A stretch of DNA of 64,000 nucleotides from contig NZ_RKLV01000001.1 of the NCBI RefSeq assembly GCF_026242195.1, positions 186,001 to 250,000 of the forward strand. The letters are read 5' to 3'. The DNA is from Halorutilus salinus (lineage in GTDB: Archaea; Halobacteriota; Halobacteria; Halobacteriales; Halorutilaceae). The position numbers and the translations under genes were made by a program. The notes under the pieces are model-generated. The model ran no database searches. It had not been told where the DNA came from and saw only the letters and a program-made list of their open reading frames with translations. This document shows, piece by piece, positions 46,611 to 55,683 of the stretch. Within the stretch, counting starts at the first letter, position 1; the number at the start of each line of letters is the position of its first letter.

Positions 46611-48763
46611 GCGAAGCCTACGAAAGAAGCCTCGTGGTCGAAGGCTCGTCGGCTTACGAACGCGTCTCCGCGGCTGTCGTCGGCGTCTCGTTCGTCGCCT
46701 TCCTCGCGGCTATAGGGACGTTCTTCGGATGGGTGCCGCTCGCAGAAAACGTCGCGGGCTTCGTCGCCGCACGGTACTTCGGCGCGGTTCTCGTCGCGCT
46801 CGGATTTGCCGTCGCCGGTCTCGGTGTAGCGTCGCGGGTCGGAATGTTTGAGACAGCACCCGATGACTCCGCAGGACTTGTCGCGGCGGTCGTATTCGGG
46901 ATGCTCTGGTTCCTGACGCTCGGATTCGTCGCACAAGCCGTCGGCATCGGTGCGGTTGGATGGATAGGGGCGCTCGCCGCCGGCGTCGGTCTGGCGTACG
47001 CGACTCTCGTCTCGTCCGAGGATATTGGCTCGACGTTTCCCGTCGCAGGCTTCCTGCTGTTCATGGGGGCGCTCTTCGTTGCGGGAGCCGTCACGCCCGA
47101 AAGCGCGTGGATGTCGGAGGCTTTTGAGGCTACCTTCCCCGGAACCGTCGTCATACCGACGGCGACCATCATGGGGGCGCTTCTCGGCGGATGGACGGGC
47201 GCAAAGGCGTACGCAGGGTACGGAACTCGAGGCAGACAGAACGGCGCGTTCCTCCTAATATCTCTTGTCGTCTTCCTCGTTCTCTCGATTCTCGTCCTTC
47301 TTCTCGCCTTTGTCTTCGAACGCGGCGTCGCCGTCGTCCTCGAAAACTTGATTATCGGCGCGGGAACGGCGCTCGCATTCGTCGCGCTACCCGTCGTACT
47401 CCTCTCAAGACGCGCCTACCGCCGGGGCATCGTGACAGGAACCGGCACCGACGCGGTCTCCTCTTACGTCCGTTTCGCGTTCCTTGCGGTGTTTGTTCTC
47501 CTCGCCGCAGGACTCGGTTACGCGTTCGCTACCGCGACGAGCCTGTCGTACGGCTCCGTGACGCTCGAACCCACGACTGCGGTCGGGGCGCTTCCCGCCC
47601 TTGTCGTTTCAGGCGTCCTCCTTCTCGTGGCGCGCGCCGCCGACACGTCGACAGCCGAAACCGACCGTGAGCAACTCGTCGCGCGTCTCGCACGTCTTGT
47701 CGTCGCTGGTCTCGTCGCCGGTGCGCTCGTCGAACTCTTTGTCGCCGAGATAGGTGTTCCGGGTGTTCCGTTCATGCCTATCGCAGTCGCCGCGGTTGCC
47801 GCCGTTTCTCTCGTCGCCCTCGTTGCCTCGTACGCGCGCGACGTACCGTATCCACGCGTACTGCCCGTGACTGTCTTGCTCTGGGCTTCGGTCGTTGCCG
47901 CCGTTCACGTTCTCGCAACAGGCGACGCCGTAGCGGTCGCGGGCGTCGGTATCGTTGAGGGTGGCACCGTCAACTGGCCCTTCCTCATGAATCCGTCCCA
48001 GGGTCTCGGGATACAGATAGGCGTCATGCCCGCGATGTTCGGCACCATCTGGATAGTCCTCGGTGCAGTTGTCTTCGCCGTACCCCTCGCTGTCGGCGCG
48101 GCGGTCTACCTGACCGAGTACGCCGAGGACAGTCTATTCACGCGCGGCGTCGACGTTGCGACGAACGGTCTTTGGAGCACGCCGAGCATAGTCTTCGGTC
48201 TTTTCGGACTCGCCTTCATAGTGCCGCGTTTCGGTGACAGCCCGTCGATACTCGCCAGTCAGCTCGTTCTCGGGTTCATGCTCCTGCCGCTCGTCCTCAT
48301 AACGAGCCGTGAGGCTATGAAGAGCGTGCCCGACGAGTACCGCGATGCGAGCGCCGCCCTCGGCGTGTCGAAGTGGCGGACGATACGGAGCGTCGTCGTT
48401 CCCGCGGCGATGCCCGGAGTCATCACGGGTGTCATACTCGGCGTCGGACGTATCGCGGGCGAGACTGCGCCCCTTCTGCTCGTCCTAAACGGACCCAACT
48501 TTCCGGGAAGTGCGCCCGGCGTTCTTTCGAGCTTCGATGTCGGATTCGGTCTACAGCCGCCTTTCATACACGTCTCCAATCCCGCGCTTCTCGAAAGAGC
48601 GAGCGCCCTGCCGTACCAGCTATACGCCGTCATCACCGCAGGTGTCGGTGCCGAGGAGTCGTTCGGATGGGGTACTGCGCTCGTCCTTCTCGGCGTGGTT
48701 CTCTCGTTCTTCGCCGTTAGCGTGGCATCACGACGGTACTTCAGGAGAAAGCTACAACAATGA
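46607..48763 (+). CDS. pstA: Phosphate ABC transporter permease PstA, with a long N-terminal membrane extension
   Basis: The 718-residue protein is a PstA permease only in its C-terminal 260 residues: [57 protein letters not shown], the EAA loop [20 protein letters not shown] and [15 protein letters not shown]. The first 450 residues contain about ten additional hydrophobic helices of unknown role. It overlaps pstC and pstB by 4 nt. Confidence 0.9.
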   Translation: MSEAYERSLVVEGSSAYERVSAAVVGVSFVAFLAAIGTFFGWVPLAENVAGFVAARYFGAVLVALGFAVAGLGVASRVGMFETAPDDSAGLVAAVVFGMLWFLTLGFVAQAVGIGAVGWIGALAAGVGLAYATLVSSEDIGSTFPVAGFLLFMGALFVAGAVTPESAWMSEAFEATFPGTVVIPTATIMGALLGGWTGAKAYAGYGTRGRQNGAFLLISLVVFLVLSILVLLLAFVFERGVAVVLENLIIGAGTALAFVALPVVLLSRRAYRRGIVTGTGTDAVSSYVRFAFLAVFVLLAAGLGYAFATATSLSYGSVTLEPTTAVGALPALVVSGVLLLVARAADTSTAETDREQLVARLARLVVAGLVAGALVELFVAEIGVPGVPFMPIAVAAVAAVSLVALVASYARDVPYPRVLPVTVLLWASVVAAVHVLATGDAVAVAGVGIVEGGTVNWPFLMNPSQGLGIQIGVMPAMFGTIWIVLGAVVFAVPLAVGAAVYLTEYAEDSLFTRGVDVATNGLWSTPSIVFGLFGLAFIVPRFGDSPSILASQLVLGFMLLPLVLITSREAMKSVPDEYRDASAALGVSKWRTIRSVVVPAAMPGVITGVILGVGRIAGETAPLLLVLNGPNFPGSAPGVLSSFDVGFGLQPPFIHVSNPALLERASALPYQLYAVITAGVGAEESFGWGTALVLLGVVLSFFAVSVASRRYFRRKLQQ

Positions 48764-49689
48764 CAGAGACAACGACAGAAACCGAGGAACAGTCAACGGG
48801 AACGTCCGTGGGTTCCGGCGATACGGATACACGGACGACGAAAGGCGAGAGCGAGGAGAGAACGCGCGACGAATGGAGAGAGTATAGCTTCTCGGAAGAT
48901 GCCATCCTCTCGGTGGACGACCTCAACGTCTACTATGGCGATGACCACGCTCTCAAGGACATCTCCATGGATATACCGGAAAAAAGTGTGACCGCCCTCA
49001 TAGGTCCTTCCGGTTGCGGTAAGTCGACGTTCCTACGCTGTCTCAACCGTATGAACGACCGTATCAAGTCGGCGCGGGTCGAGGGCACCGTCGAGTACAA
49101 CGGCGAGGACGTGTATCAGGACGGCACCAACCTTGTTGAACTCAGAAAACGTATCGGCATGGTCTTTCAGGCACCTAACCCGTTCCCCAAGTCGATACGT
49201 GACAACATCGCGTATGGACCACGCAAGCACGGCGATATAAACCGGGGCTTCGTCGCGAGCCTACTTGGACGCGACGACAAGGAAGAGGAAGACGAACTTG
49301 TTGAGGAGTCCCTGCGCAAGGCGGCGCTCTGGGACGAGGTTAATGACAGACTCGACGATAACGCTCTTGGGCTTTCGGGCGGTCAGCAACAGCGTCTCTG
49401 TATCGCTCGGTGTCTCGCCGTCAACCCTGAGGTAATACTCATGGACGAACCTGCGAGCGCGCTCGACCCCGTCGCTACGTCGAAGATAGAGGACCTCATC
49501 GAAGAACTTGCCAAGGAGTACACCGTTGTGGTGGTAACGCACAACATGCAGCAGGCGGCGCGTATCTCCGACCAGACTGCGGTCTTCCTAACCGGCGGCG
49601 AACTCGTCGAGTACGACGAGACGGACAAGATATTCGAGAACCCTGAGAGCCAACGCGTCGAGGACTACGTCACGGGTAAGTTCGGGTGA
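48760..49689 (+). CDS. pstB: Phosphate ABC transporter ATPase
   Basis: A 309-residue ATPase with Walker [21 protein letters not shown]-loop [13 protein letters not shown], signature [16 protein letters not shown], Walker [14 protein letters not shown] and [15 protein letters not shown]. The N-terminal 45 residues are an acidic Thr/Glu-rich tail, unlike bacterial PstB. It overlaps phoU by one base. Confidence 0.96.
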   Translation: MTETTTETEEQSTGTSVGSGDTDTRTTKGESEERTRDEWREYSFSEDAILSVDDLNVYYGDDHALKDISMDIPEKSVTALIGPSGCGKSTFLRCLNRMNDRIKSARVEGTVEYNGEDVYQDGTNLVELRKRIGMVFQAPNPFPKSIRDNIAYGPRKHGDINRGFVASLLGRDDKEEEDELVEESLRKAALWDEVNDRLDDNALGLSGGQQQRLCIARCLAVNPEVILMDEPASALDPVATSKIEDLIEELAKEYTVVVVTHNMQQAARISDQTAVFLTGGELVEYDETDKIFENPESQRVEDYVTGKFG

Positions 49690-50351
49690 TGCCGCGCGAC
49701 GACTACCGCGAACGCCTCGACACGCTCCGTGGCGAAGTCGTATCGACGGGCGAAACCGTCGTCGGACGCCTGCGTGACGCACTCGTGGCGCTCGAAGACA
49801 AGGACGACGAACTCGCACGCCGTGTCGTTGAGGGCGACGACGAGGTCAACGAGAGGTACCTCGAAATCGAACAGGAATGCGTCGACCTCATCGCGTTACA
49901 GCAACCTGTCGCGGGAGACCTGCGTTTCGTTGTCGCGTCTTTCAAGATAGTTACCGACCTCGAACGCGTCGGTGACCTCGCTGTCAATCTCTCCGACCGC
50001 GCAACCGAGGCGCGCCGCGACCGGTTCGCAGAGGTGGACGTACAGGAGATAGGTGCGTTCGCCGCCTCGATGGTTGAGGACGCCGTAGAGGCGTACGAGA
50101 ACGGGGACATCGAGGCGTGCCGCGGCGTCGCGGAGAGCGACGACGTACTCGACACACGGTGTGAGGGGGCGACGCGGCGTGTCATCCGCGAACTCGCGGA
50201 CGCCGCACACGAGGACGCCGACGGGTCCGTGAGCGACGCCAAAAATCTCCTCCTCACGGTGCGCGACCTCGAACGCGTCGGCGACCACGGCGTCAACATC
50301 GCGGCGCGGACGCTGTATATGGTTGAGCACGAAGACGAGCTTCTCCGTTAG
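49689..50351 (+). CDS. phoU: PhoU, phosphate signalling protein
   Basis: A 220-residue protein with two PhoU repeats, each with the metal-binding ExxxD-type motif (VTDLERVGDLAVNLSDRATE and VRDLERVGDHGVNIAARTLY). It links Pst activity to phosphate control. ATG 49689 overlaps the pstB stop (TGATG). Confidence 0.94.
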   Translation: MPRDDYRERLDTLRGEVVSTGETVVGRLRDALVALEDKDDELARRVVEGDDEVNERYLEIEQECVDLIALQQPVAGDLRFVVASFKIVTDLERVGDLAVNLSDRATEARRDRFAEVDVQEIGAFAASMVEDAVEAYENGDIEACRGVAESDDVLDTRCEGATRRVIRELADAAHEDADGSVSDAKNLLLTVRDLERVGDHGVNIAARTLYMVEHEDELLR

Positions 50352-50358
50352 GACAAGA

Positions 50359-50378
50359 GTTATCTGAGGGTACGTTCA
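50359..50378 (+). promoter_or_regulatory. arsR promoter motif GTTATCTGA-N7-TTCA
   Basis: GTTATCTGA, seven bases, then TTCA. TTATCT is 26-31 nt before the arsR ATG, the place of a TATA box in a leaderless promoter, and TTCA ends 12 nt before it. The same motif with the same spacing occurs before acr3. Confidence 0.6.
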
Positions 50379-50390
50379 TACGTATAGTTG

Positions 50391-50771
50391 ATGGGCGACA
50401 GACTGAAGCGACTCGTGTCCGACGAGGTTGAGGACTGCTGTGACGAGGATGTTGAGGAGAGGAGGCGTAGCCTGCGCCGCCTCCGTGACCGTGTCGACGA
50501 CGAGACCGACACCGACGACCTGCGCGTCCTGTCTGTTCTGGGGGACGAGACCAAGCACCGTATCGTCAGACTACTCGTCTCCTCGGACCGCGGAAGTATG
50601 TGCGTCTGCGAGTTCGACACGGTTCTCGACGTCACCGAGAGCGCCGCGAGCCACGCGCTGTCCGAGCTACGTGACACGGGACTCGTCGAGCGCGAGAAAC
50701 GGGGTAAGTGGAGGTACTACTCACCGACCGAACGCGCCGAACGTCTCGTCAGCGCGTTGGACGACGTATGA
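50391..50771 (+). CDS. arsR: ArsR-family arsenic-responsive repressor
   Basis: A 126-residue winged-helix protein with VLSVLGDETKHRIVRLLVSS, the metalloid site CVCEF near residue 70 and the recognition helix TESAASHALSELRDTGLVER, then the wing REKRGKWRYYSPTERAERLV. The CxC resembles the As(III) site of ArsR. The N-terminus also has a CC pair (EDCCDEDVEER) that could take part in binding. ATG 50391 is preferred to the TTG before it. Coupled to arsC. Confidence 0.92.
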   Translation: MGDRLKRLVSDEVEDCCDEDVEERRRSLRRLRDRVDDETDTDDLRVLSVLGDETKHRIVRLLVSSDRGSMCVCEFDTVLDVTESAASHALSELRDTGLVEREKRGKWRYYSPTERAERLVSALDDV

Positions 50772-51181
50772 CGACTGTAGCCTTTGTCTGTGTCCGTAAC
50801 GCTGGAAGGAGTCAGATGGCGACGGCTTTCGCGGAGCGCGAGGCGGAGGAGCGCGGCGTTGACCTCGACGTGATTACGGGCGGTACGCGCCCTGCGGACG
50901 AGGTTCACGAGATTGTCGCCGAAGTCATGGCGGAGAGTGGTTTCGATCTGCGCGACCGCACGCCGCGCGAGATAACCGCCGGCGAACTTGCCGAAGCCAA
51001 CATCGTTGTCACGATGGGATGCGAAGCCTCGGACGTATGCCCTGCGACGTTCACGGGCGATAACCGCGACTGGGACCTCGACGACCCCGGCGGTGCGACA
51101 CGCGACGAGGCGCGTGAGATACGCGACGAGGTCGAACGCCGAATCGGCGCGATGTTCGACGAACTCGACGAACGGAACTGA
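50768..51181 (+). CDS. arsC: Arsenate reductase, low-molecular-weight phosphatase type
   Basis: A 137-residue protein with the P-loop VCVRNAGRSQMATAF (Cys8, Arg14; CX5R), FDLRDRTPREITAGEL, VVTMGCEASDVCPATF with a second cysteine pair and WDLDDPGGATRDEAREIRDE. This fits thioredoxin-coupled arsenate reductases. The start overlaps the arsR stop (ATGA). Confidence 0.92.
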   Translation: MTTVAFVCVRNAGRSQMATAFAEREAEERGVDLDVITGGTRPADEVHEIVAEVMAESGFDLRDRTPREITAGELAEANIVVTMGCEASDVCPATFTGDNRDWDLDDPGGATRDEAREIRDEVERRIGAMFDELDERN

Positions 51182-51207
51182 ACCGCCTACTCCCCTCTAC
51201 CGAAAAG

Positions 51208-51227
51208 GTTATCTGAATAACTATTCA
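51208..51227 (+). promoter_or_regulatory. acr3 promoter motif GTTATCTGA-N7-TTCA with palindrome
   Basis: The same GTTATCTGA-N7-TTCA as before arsR, ending 11 nt before the acr3 ATG. Here it also contains the palindrome TGAATA-AC-TATTCA at 51214-51227, a likely ArsR operator. Confidence 0.6.
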
Positions 51228-51238
51228 ATTGTATCCCG

Positions 51239-52408
51239 ATGACAGAAACGGCTGACCGCGACCGGAACGCGGATACCGGACACGACCACGGACCTGACTG
51301 CGCGTGTCCCGACTGCGGCGACCCACGCTCGATGGACTTTCTCGACAAGTACCTCACAGTCTGGATATTCGGCGCGATGGCTATCGGCGTCGGTCTCGGA
51401 TACGTCGCGCCGTCCGTGACTCAGCCGATACAGGACCTATATCTCGTCGAGATAGGTCTGGTACTGATGATGTACCCGCCTCTTGCGAAGGTAGACTACC
51501 GACGTCTGCCGACCGTGTTCAGGAACGTCCGCGTCCTATCGCTTTCGCTTGTCCAGAACTGGCTCATCGGCCCGACTCTCATGTTCGCGCTCGCCGTCAT
51601 CTTCTTCAGCGGTCTCGTACCCGGACTGTCCGCTCGTCCCGAGTTCTTCCTCGGACTCGTCTTTATCGGTATGGCACGGTGCATAGCGATGGTCCTAGTC
51701 TGGAACGAACTCGCCGACGGCTCCGCGGAGTACGCCGCGGGACTCGTCGCGTTCAACAGCCTGTTCCAGATTCTGACCTACGGATTCTACGTCTGGTTCT
51801 TCGGTCTTTTCCTCCCTCCTCTCCTTGGCATGGACGCGCTCGCCGTGGGGTTACAGAGCTTCGACATCACGCCCGCACAGGTCTTCCGCGCTATCGCTGT
51901 CTTCCTTGGCTTACCCTTCTCCGCGGGTATAGCGACGCGTCTCGTCGGCGTCCACGCAAAGGGCGAGGAGTGGTACGCGGAGGAGTTTGTGCCGCGTATC
52001 TCGCCGGTCACGCTCGTCGCGTTGCTCTTCACAGTTGTCGTCATGTTCGCCACACAGGGTGAGAGTATCGTCGCACAGCCTACCGATGTTCTACTTATCG
52101 CCATCCCCCTCACCGTCTACTTCATCGTGATGTTCGTCGTCAGCTTCGGCATGGGGCGCTCAATCGGCGCAGACTACTCGACAACGACCGCCATCGGCTT
52201 CACGGCGGCGTCGAACAACTTTGAGCTTGCTATCGCCGTCGCTGTAGCCGTCTTCGGTGTGGGTTCGGGCGTCGCCTTCGCAACCGTCGTGGGTCCGCTC
52301 ATCGAGGTTCCCGTTCTGCTCGGTCTTGTCCACGTCGCTCTCCGGCTCCGTCGTCTTTTCGACGCCGACGAGGGCGGGAAGACTGCCGAGACGGTCGCCG
52401 ACGACTGA
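51239..52408 (+). CDS. acr3: Arsenite efflux transporter, ACR3 family
   Basis: A 389-residue membrane protein with ten predicted helices and the family marks MSMDFLDKYLTVWIF-like start, EIGLVLMMYPPLAKVDYRRL, LSLSLVQNWLIGPTLMFALA, FIGMARCIAMVLVWNELADG and FTAASNNFELAIAVAVAVFG. The N-terminus adds a Cys/His segment (HDHGPDCACPDCGD) that could bind a metalloid. It exports As(III). Confidence 0.95.
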   Translation: MTETADRDRNADTGHDHGPDCACPDCGDPRSMDFLDKYLTVWIFGAMAIGVGLGYVAPSVTQPIQDLYLVEIGLVLMMYPPLAKVDYRRLPTVFRNVRVLSLSLVQNWLIGPTLMFALAVIFFSGLVPGLSARPEFFLGLVFIGMARCIAMVLVWNELADGSAEYAAGLVAFNSLFQILTYGFYVWFFGLFLPPLLGMDALAVGLQSFDITPAQVFRAIAVFLGLPFSAGIATRLVGVHAKGEEWYAEEFVPRISPVTLVALLFTVVVMFATQGESIVAQPTDVLLIAIPLTVYFIVMFVVSFGMGRSIGADYSTTTAIGFTAASNNFELAIAVAVAVFGVGSGVAFATVVGPLIEVPVLLGLVHVALRLRRLFDADEGGKTAETVADD

Positions 52409-52432
52409 ACTCGTATGGCAACGCATTTGTTT

Positions 52433-52446
52433 TTAGGCTGACCAAA
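52433..52446. promoter_or_regulatory. Iron-box-like palindrome 1 (TTAGGCTGACCAAA)
   Basis: Ends 6 bp before the ATG at 52453. TTAGG-N4-CC-AAA, one mismatch from TTAGG-N4-CCTAA; the surrounding T and A tracts extend the symmetry. Confidence 0.55.
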
Positions 52447-52452
52447 AAGGAT

Positions 52453-52965
52453 ATGGAACTGACACGGCGCGATGCGCTCGTAGCCCTCGGCGTCGCGGGC
52501 ACAGCAACCGGAGGCGCGTACGCCGTCTCAAGACTCGAAGACGACGACACAGCCGAGGCTGTCGTCGAACGTCTATCCCACGTCGCCGAGGCTGTATACC
52601 CGTCGGAGGTCGATGTTACACATGACTTTCTCGAAACCTACGTCGTCGGACGTGTCGAGGAACGCGACGGCTACCTCGAAGGCGTCACCGACGCCCTCGA
52701 CAGCCTCGACTCGTACACGCGCAACCTACGTCACGAAGGCTTCGGTGATGCGCCTCCCGACGCCCGTGACTCCCTCCTACGTTACATGGGCGTCGACGAG
52801 GCGGAGCCTGCACCCGACGGTACGGAAGCCGAACGCGTCCGTTACTACGTCGTCAACGAGCTACAGTACGCCCTGTACACCACCCCTGTCGGCGGAAAGC
52901 TCGTCGGCATCGAGAACCCAGTGGGGTATCCGGGTGGACTCAACAGCTACAGGAGGGAGCCTTGA
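52453..52965 (+). CDS. Gluconate 2-dehydrogenase subunit 3-like protein with Tat signal
   Basis: A 170-residue protein starting MELTRRDALVALGVAGTATG, a twin-arginine signal. The rest fits the gluconate 2-dehydrogenase subunit 3 family (AEAVYPSEVDVTHDFLETYV, LDSYTRNLRHEGFGD, YYVVNELQYALYTTPVGG, IENPVGYPGGLNSYRRE). It is the small subunit for the adjacent GMC oxidoreductase and probably carries it across the membrane. Confidence 0.85.
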   Translation: MELTRRDALVALGVAGTATGGAYAVSRLEDDDTAEAVVERLSHVAEAVYPSEVDVTHDFLETYVVGRVEERDGYLEGVTDALDSLDSYTRNLRHEGFGDAPPDARDSLLRYMGVDEAEPAPDGTEAERVRYYVVNELQYALYTTPVGGKLVGIENPVGYPGGLNSYRREP

Positions 52966-54563
52966 CCGAAGACGGACGCGCCCCGGTTGAGGACGCCGAC
53001 GTATGTGTGGTAGGCGCAGGTCCTGCGGGTGCGCTCACAGCCTACACGCTGGCGTCGCGCGGATACCGTGTGGTCGTACTCGAAGCCGGCGAGCGGTTCG
53101 ATCGTGGCGATGACGAACGCCGTATGGAGGAGTCGTTGCGTCCCGCTCATGACGCGGGCGAACTCTGGAATATGGAGACCGGGGACGGCAGGGACGCCTA
53201 CACGTCGTCGGGCGAACGTTACTACCCGCTCAACGCCGCGCGCGTCAAGGGCGTCGGCGGTTCGACGTTGCACTGGCAGGGTATGGTGATGCGTCTCCAC
53301 GAGAAGGACTTTGAGATGGAGACGCGCCACGGCGTCGGACGCGACTGGCCCATATCCTACGACGACCTACAGCCGTACTACGTTTGCGCAGAGAAGGAGA
53401 TGGGCGTGGCGGGCGGTGACGACAACCCGTACGCGCCGCCGCGTAGTCAGCCGTTTCCTCTCCCCGCTTTCGAACCGTCGTACAGCGACAGTCTCTTCTC
53501 GGACGCGTGCGACGAGGTCGGCTTGGAGATGCATTCGGTTCCGAACGCACGCAACCCCGAACCTTACGACGGGCGCGGTGTGTGTGTCGGCTACGGAACG
53601 TGTCAGCCCGTCTGCCCCTCCGGTGCTAAGTACACAGCGGATGTACATGTAGCCAAGGCGGAGGACGAGGGCGCGCGCGTCATAGACCGTGCGCAGGTCG
53701 AAAGGCTCGAAACCGATGGTGAGGGCGACGCCGTCGAGTCTGCGGTCTACACGACGCCGTCCGGGACGTACAGACAGGATGCGGACGCCTTCGTCGTCGC
53801 GTGCGGCGGCGTCGAGACACCGCGTCTACTCCTCCTTTCGAGGTCGCGCGACCACCCCGACGGTCTCGCAAACTCAAGCGGTGCCGTCGGACGTTACTTC
53901 ACCGAACATCTCTTCGTGGGCGCAGGCGGCACCGTCGATCAGCCGACGCGTCAGAACCATATCGGGTTCATAACCTCGGAGAGCCACGCGCTTTACGACG
54001 GCGAAGATCCCACGCCTCTCGGTACCAAGTTAGAGTTCCTAAACTACGCCGGACCCTCACCCGCCATCGAAGCGATGAACGCCGACGAATGGGGGGACGC
54101 GCTTCTCGAAGACCTGCGTGGCTCTTACGGTAACCACGTCTCTATGGGGGGACTCGTCGAACAGGTTCCAACCGAGAAGAACTGGGTTACGCTCGACAAA
54201 ACGACGACCGACAACCTCGGTAACCCGGTGCCTGACGTACGTTGGAGCGTCGCCGACCGTGAGGCGGAGGCGATACGCGCCGCAAACACGGTACAAAACG
54301 ATGTCCTCGGTGCCATGGACGCTGACGTAGGCTGGACGGTTGGTCCGGAGGACACGGGACCCGCATACCACCATATGTGTACGACACGTATGGGTCACCA
54401 CGACGACGAGAGCGTGGTCGACCACCGAACCAAGGCGCACGACCTCGAAAACCTGTACATATCGTCGAGTAGCGTCTTCGTCACCGCCGGCGCTATGAAC
54501 CCGACTTTGAGCATCGCGGCGCTCGCTCTCAAGACCGCCGACCATATCGACGACGATATCTAA
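52962..54563 (+). CDS. GMC-family oxidoreductase, dehydrogenase large subunit
   Basis: A 533-residue FAD enzyme: VVGAGPAGALTAYTLASRGY near residue 16, VKGVGGSTLHWQGMVMRLHE, GYGTCQPVCPSGAKYTADVH, ACGGVETPRLLLLSRS and the C-terminal SSSVFVTAGAMNPTLSIAAL with the His-containing active-site region HHMCTTRMGHHDDESVV. It resembles gluconate/sorbitol dehydrogenase subunits; the substrate is unknown. It has no signal peptide, so it probably leaves with the Tat-tagged small subunit. TTG start overlaps the previous gene. Confidence 0.88.
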   Translation: MTEDGRAPVEDADVCVVGAGPAGALTAYTLASRGYRVVVLEAGERFDRGDDERRMEESLRPAHDAGELWNMETGDGRDAYTSSGERYYPLNAARVKGVGGSTLHWQGMVMRLHEKDFEMETRHGVGRDWPISYDDLQPYYVCAEKEMGVAGGDDNPYAPPRSQPFPLPAFEPSYSDSLFSDACDEVGLEMHSVPNARNPEPYDGRGVCVGYGTCQPVCPSGAKYTADVHVAKAEDEGARVIDRAQVERLETDGEGDAVESAVYTTPSGTYRQDADAFVVACGGVETPRLLLLSRSRDHPDGLANSSGAVGRYFTEHLFVGAGGTVDQPTRQNHIGFITSESHALYDGEDPTPLGTKLEFLNYAGPSPAIEAMNADEWGDALLEDLRGSYGNHVSMGGLVEQVPTEKNWVTLDKTTTDNLGNPVPDVRWSVADREAEAIRAANTVQNDVLGAMDADVGWTVGPEDTGPAYHHMCTTRMGHHDDESVVDHRTKAHDLENLYISSSSVFVTAGAMNPTLSIAALALKTADHIDDDI

Positions 54564-55597
54564 GCCTGATTAACGTCGACATCCGCATCCGCCGGACGCG
54601 TCAGTGAGACGTTGAGTGCGAGCGCAGAGCCGATGCCGCCGACGACCGTAACGCCGTTCTTGACGGCGTGATCGAGAACCGCGACCGCAACCGCCACCTC
54701 CCATCCGATCGACGTTGCGCCGACAACGACCGACGAGAATCCTGCCTCGTACAGACCGACGCCGCCGGGTGTTGCGGGTACCACCTTTGCGAGGTTTCCG
54801 ACGCTGACGGCGAGCAGTGAGAGGGCGACGACGCCGCCGACCGACGAGAACTCCGCGCCAACCGCGTAGAAAAGCACCACAGCCGTAGAGACATCGAGGA
54901 ACCAGATCACGAGGCTCGCTCCCGCGAGACGTGCGATACCGTCGCGGTCGTCGAAGACGGAGCCAAGGGAGCCGAGGAAGTCGGCGACACCGTCGGCTAC
55001 CTTGCCCAAGACGCCTTCCCCGCCCGTCGGAACGACGCCGGAGCCTTGTTTCAGAAGGTAGACCGCACCGACCGCGGCGACCGTCACGCCTCCTACACCA
55101 CCTGCGGCTACGAGCGCACCGCTCCCTTTCGCAGGCTCGAAACCGAAGACCGTGAACGTCCACACCGCCCCTGCACATCCGAGAGCGACGACGGCGACGA
55201 GGTCAAGGACGCGCTCCGCGGCGAGCGATGCTACACCTTCGGAGTACGGTACACCGTTGCGTTTCTTAACGACATAAGCGCGCGCCCCGTCACCCGCGCG
55301 TGCGGGAAACACGAGGTTCGCCGTCTGGCTCACGAATACCGCACCTGTCATAGCCGTCGCCCTGCATCCGTACCCCATACGTCCGAGTATATTCCTGTAC
55401 CGTGTACCTCTCGGTATCCATGAGACGGCGTAGACGACGACCGCAACCGCTACGAGCGCACCGTCGGCGTCGGCGATACGTTCGACCAACCCGGATATAT
55501 CGAAGCCGTCGAGGAAGAAAGCCGCCGCCACGGCTACGACGGCGAGCAGAGCCGTGAACCTGAGCCACGGACGGAGAGCGCGCGCAGTTCCGCGCAT
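54560..55597 (-). CDS. Flippase-like membrane protein (lysylphosphatidylglycerol synthase TM/UPF0104 family)
   Basis: A 345-residue protein with about eight helices and the family marks SWIPRGTRYRNILGRMGYG, VFVSQTANLVFPARAGDGAR, AYVVKKRNGVPYSEGVASLA, AERVLDLVAVVALG, and ATPGGVGLYEAGFSSVVVGA. Such proteins often move or modify lipid-linked sugars. Its 3' end overlaps the GMC gene by 4 nt, and it is divergent from the glycosyltransferase gene across the iron-box-like site. Confidence 0.85.
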   Translation of the reverse strand: MRGTARALRPWLRFTALLAVVAVAAAFFLDGFDISGLVERIADADGALVAVAVVVYAVSWIPRGTRYRNILGRMGYGCRATAMTGAVFVSQTANLVFPARAGDGARAYVVKKRNGVPYSEGVASLAAERVLDLVAVVALGCAGAVWTFTVFGFEPAKGSGALVAAGGVGGVTVAAVGAVYLLKQGSGVVPTGGEGVLGKVADGVADFLGSLGSVFDDRDGIARLAGASLVIWFLDVSTAVVLFYAVGAEFSSVGGVVALSLLAVSVGNLAKVVPATPGGVGLYEAGFSSVVVGATSIGWEVAVAVAVLDHAVKNGVTVVGGIGSALALNVSLTRPADADVDVNQA

Positions 55598-55638
55598 ACG
55601 TCACCGTGTGGCGCTCCCCCAATCAAGCTTCCGAATTT

Positions 55639-55652
55639 TTTGGTAAACCTAA
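55639..55652. promoter_or_regulatory. Iron-box-like palindrome 2 (TTTGGTAAACCTAA)
   Basis: Lies between the divergent flippase and glycosyltransferase genes, 41 bp from the former's start and 31 bp from the latter's. It reads TTTGG-N4-CCTAA, the same one-mismatch form as site 1 in reverse orientation, flanked by T and A runs. Confidence 0.6.
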
Positions 55653-55683
55653 AAAGACACCAGCCCATGAGAACAAGTAACGT

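Noticed and set aside
45359-46936. 525-codon minus-strand open frame opposite pstS-pstC-pstA
   Set aside because: Antisense of clear Pst genes; no recognisable domain, Thr/Ser/Pro-rich shadow composition.
44070-55680. Shared 14-mer CATGAGAACAAGTA near 44070 and near 55666
   Set aside because: A repeated 14-mer is expected by chance in 64 kb, and the contexts differ.
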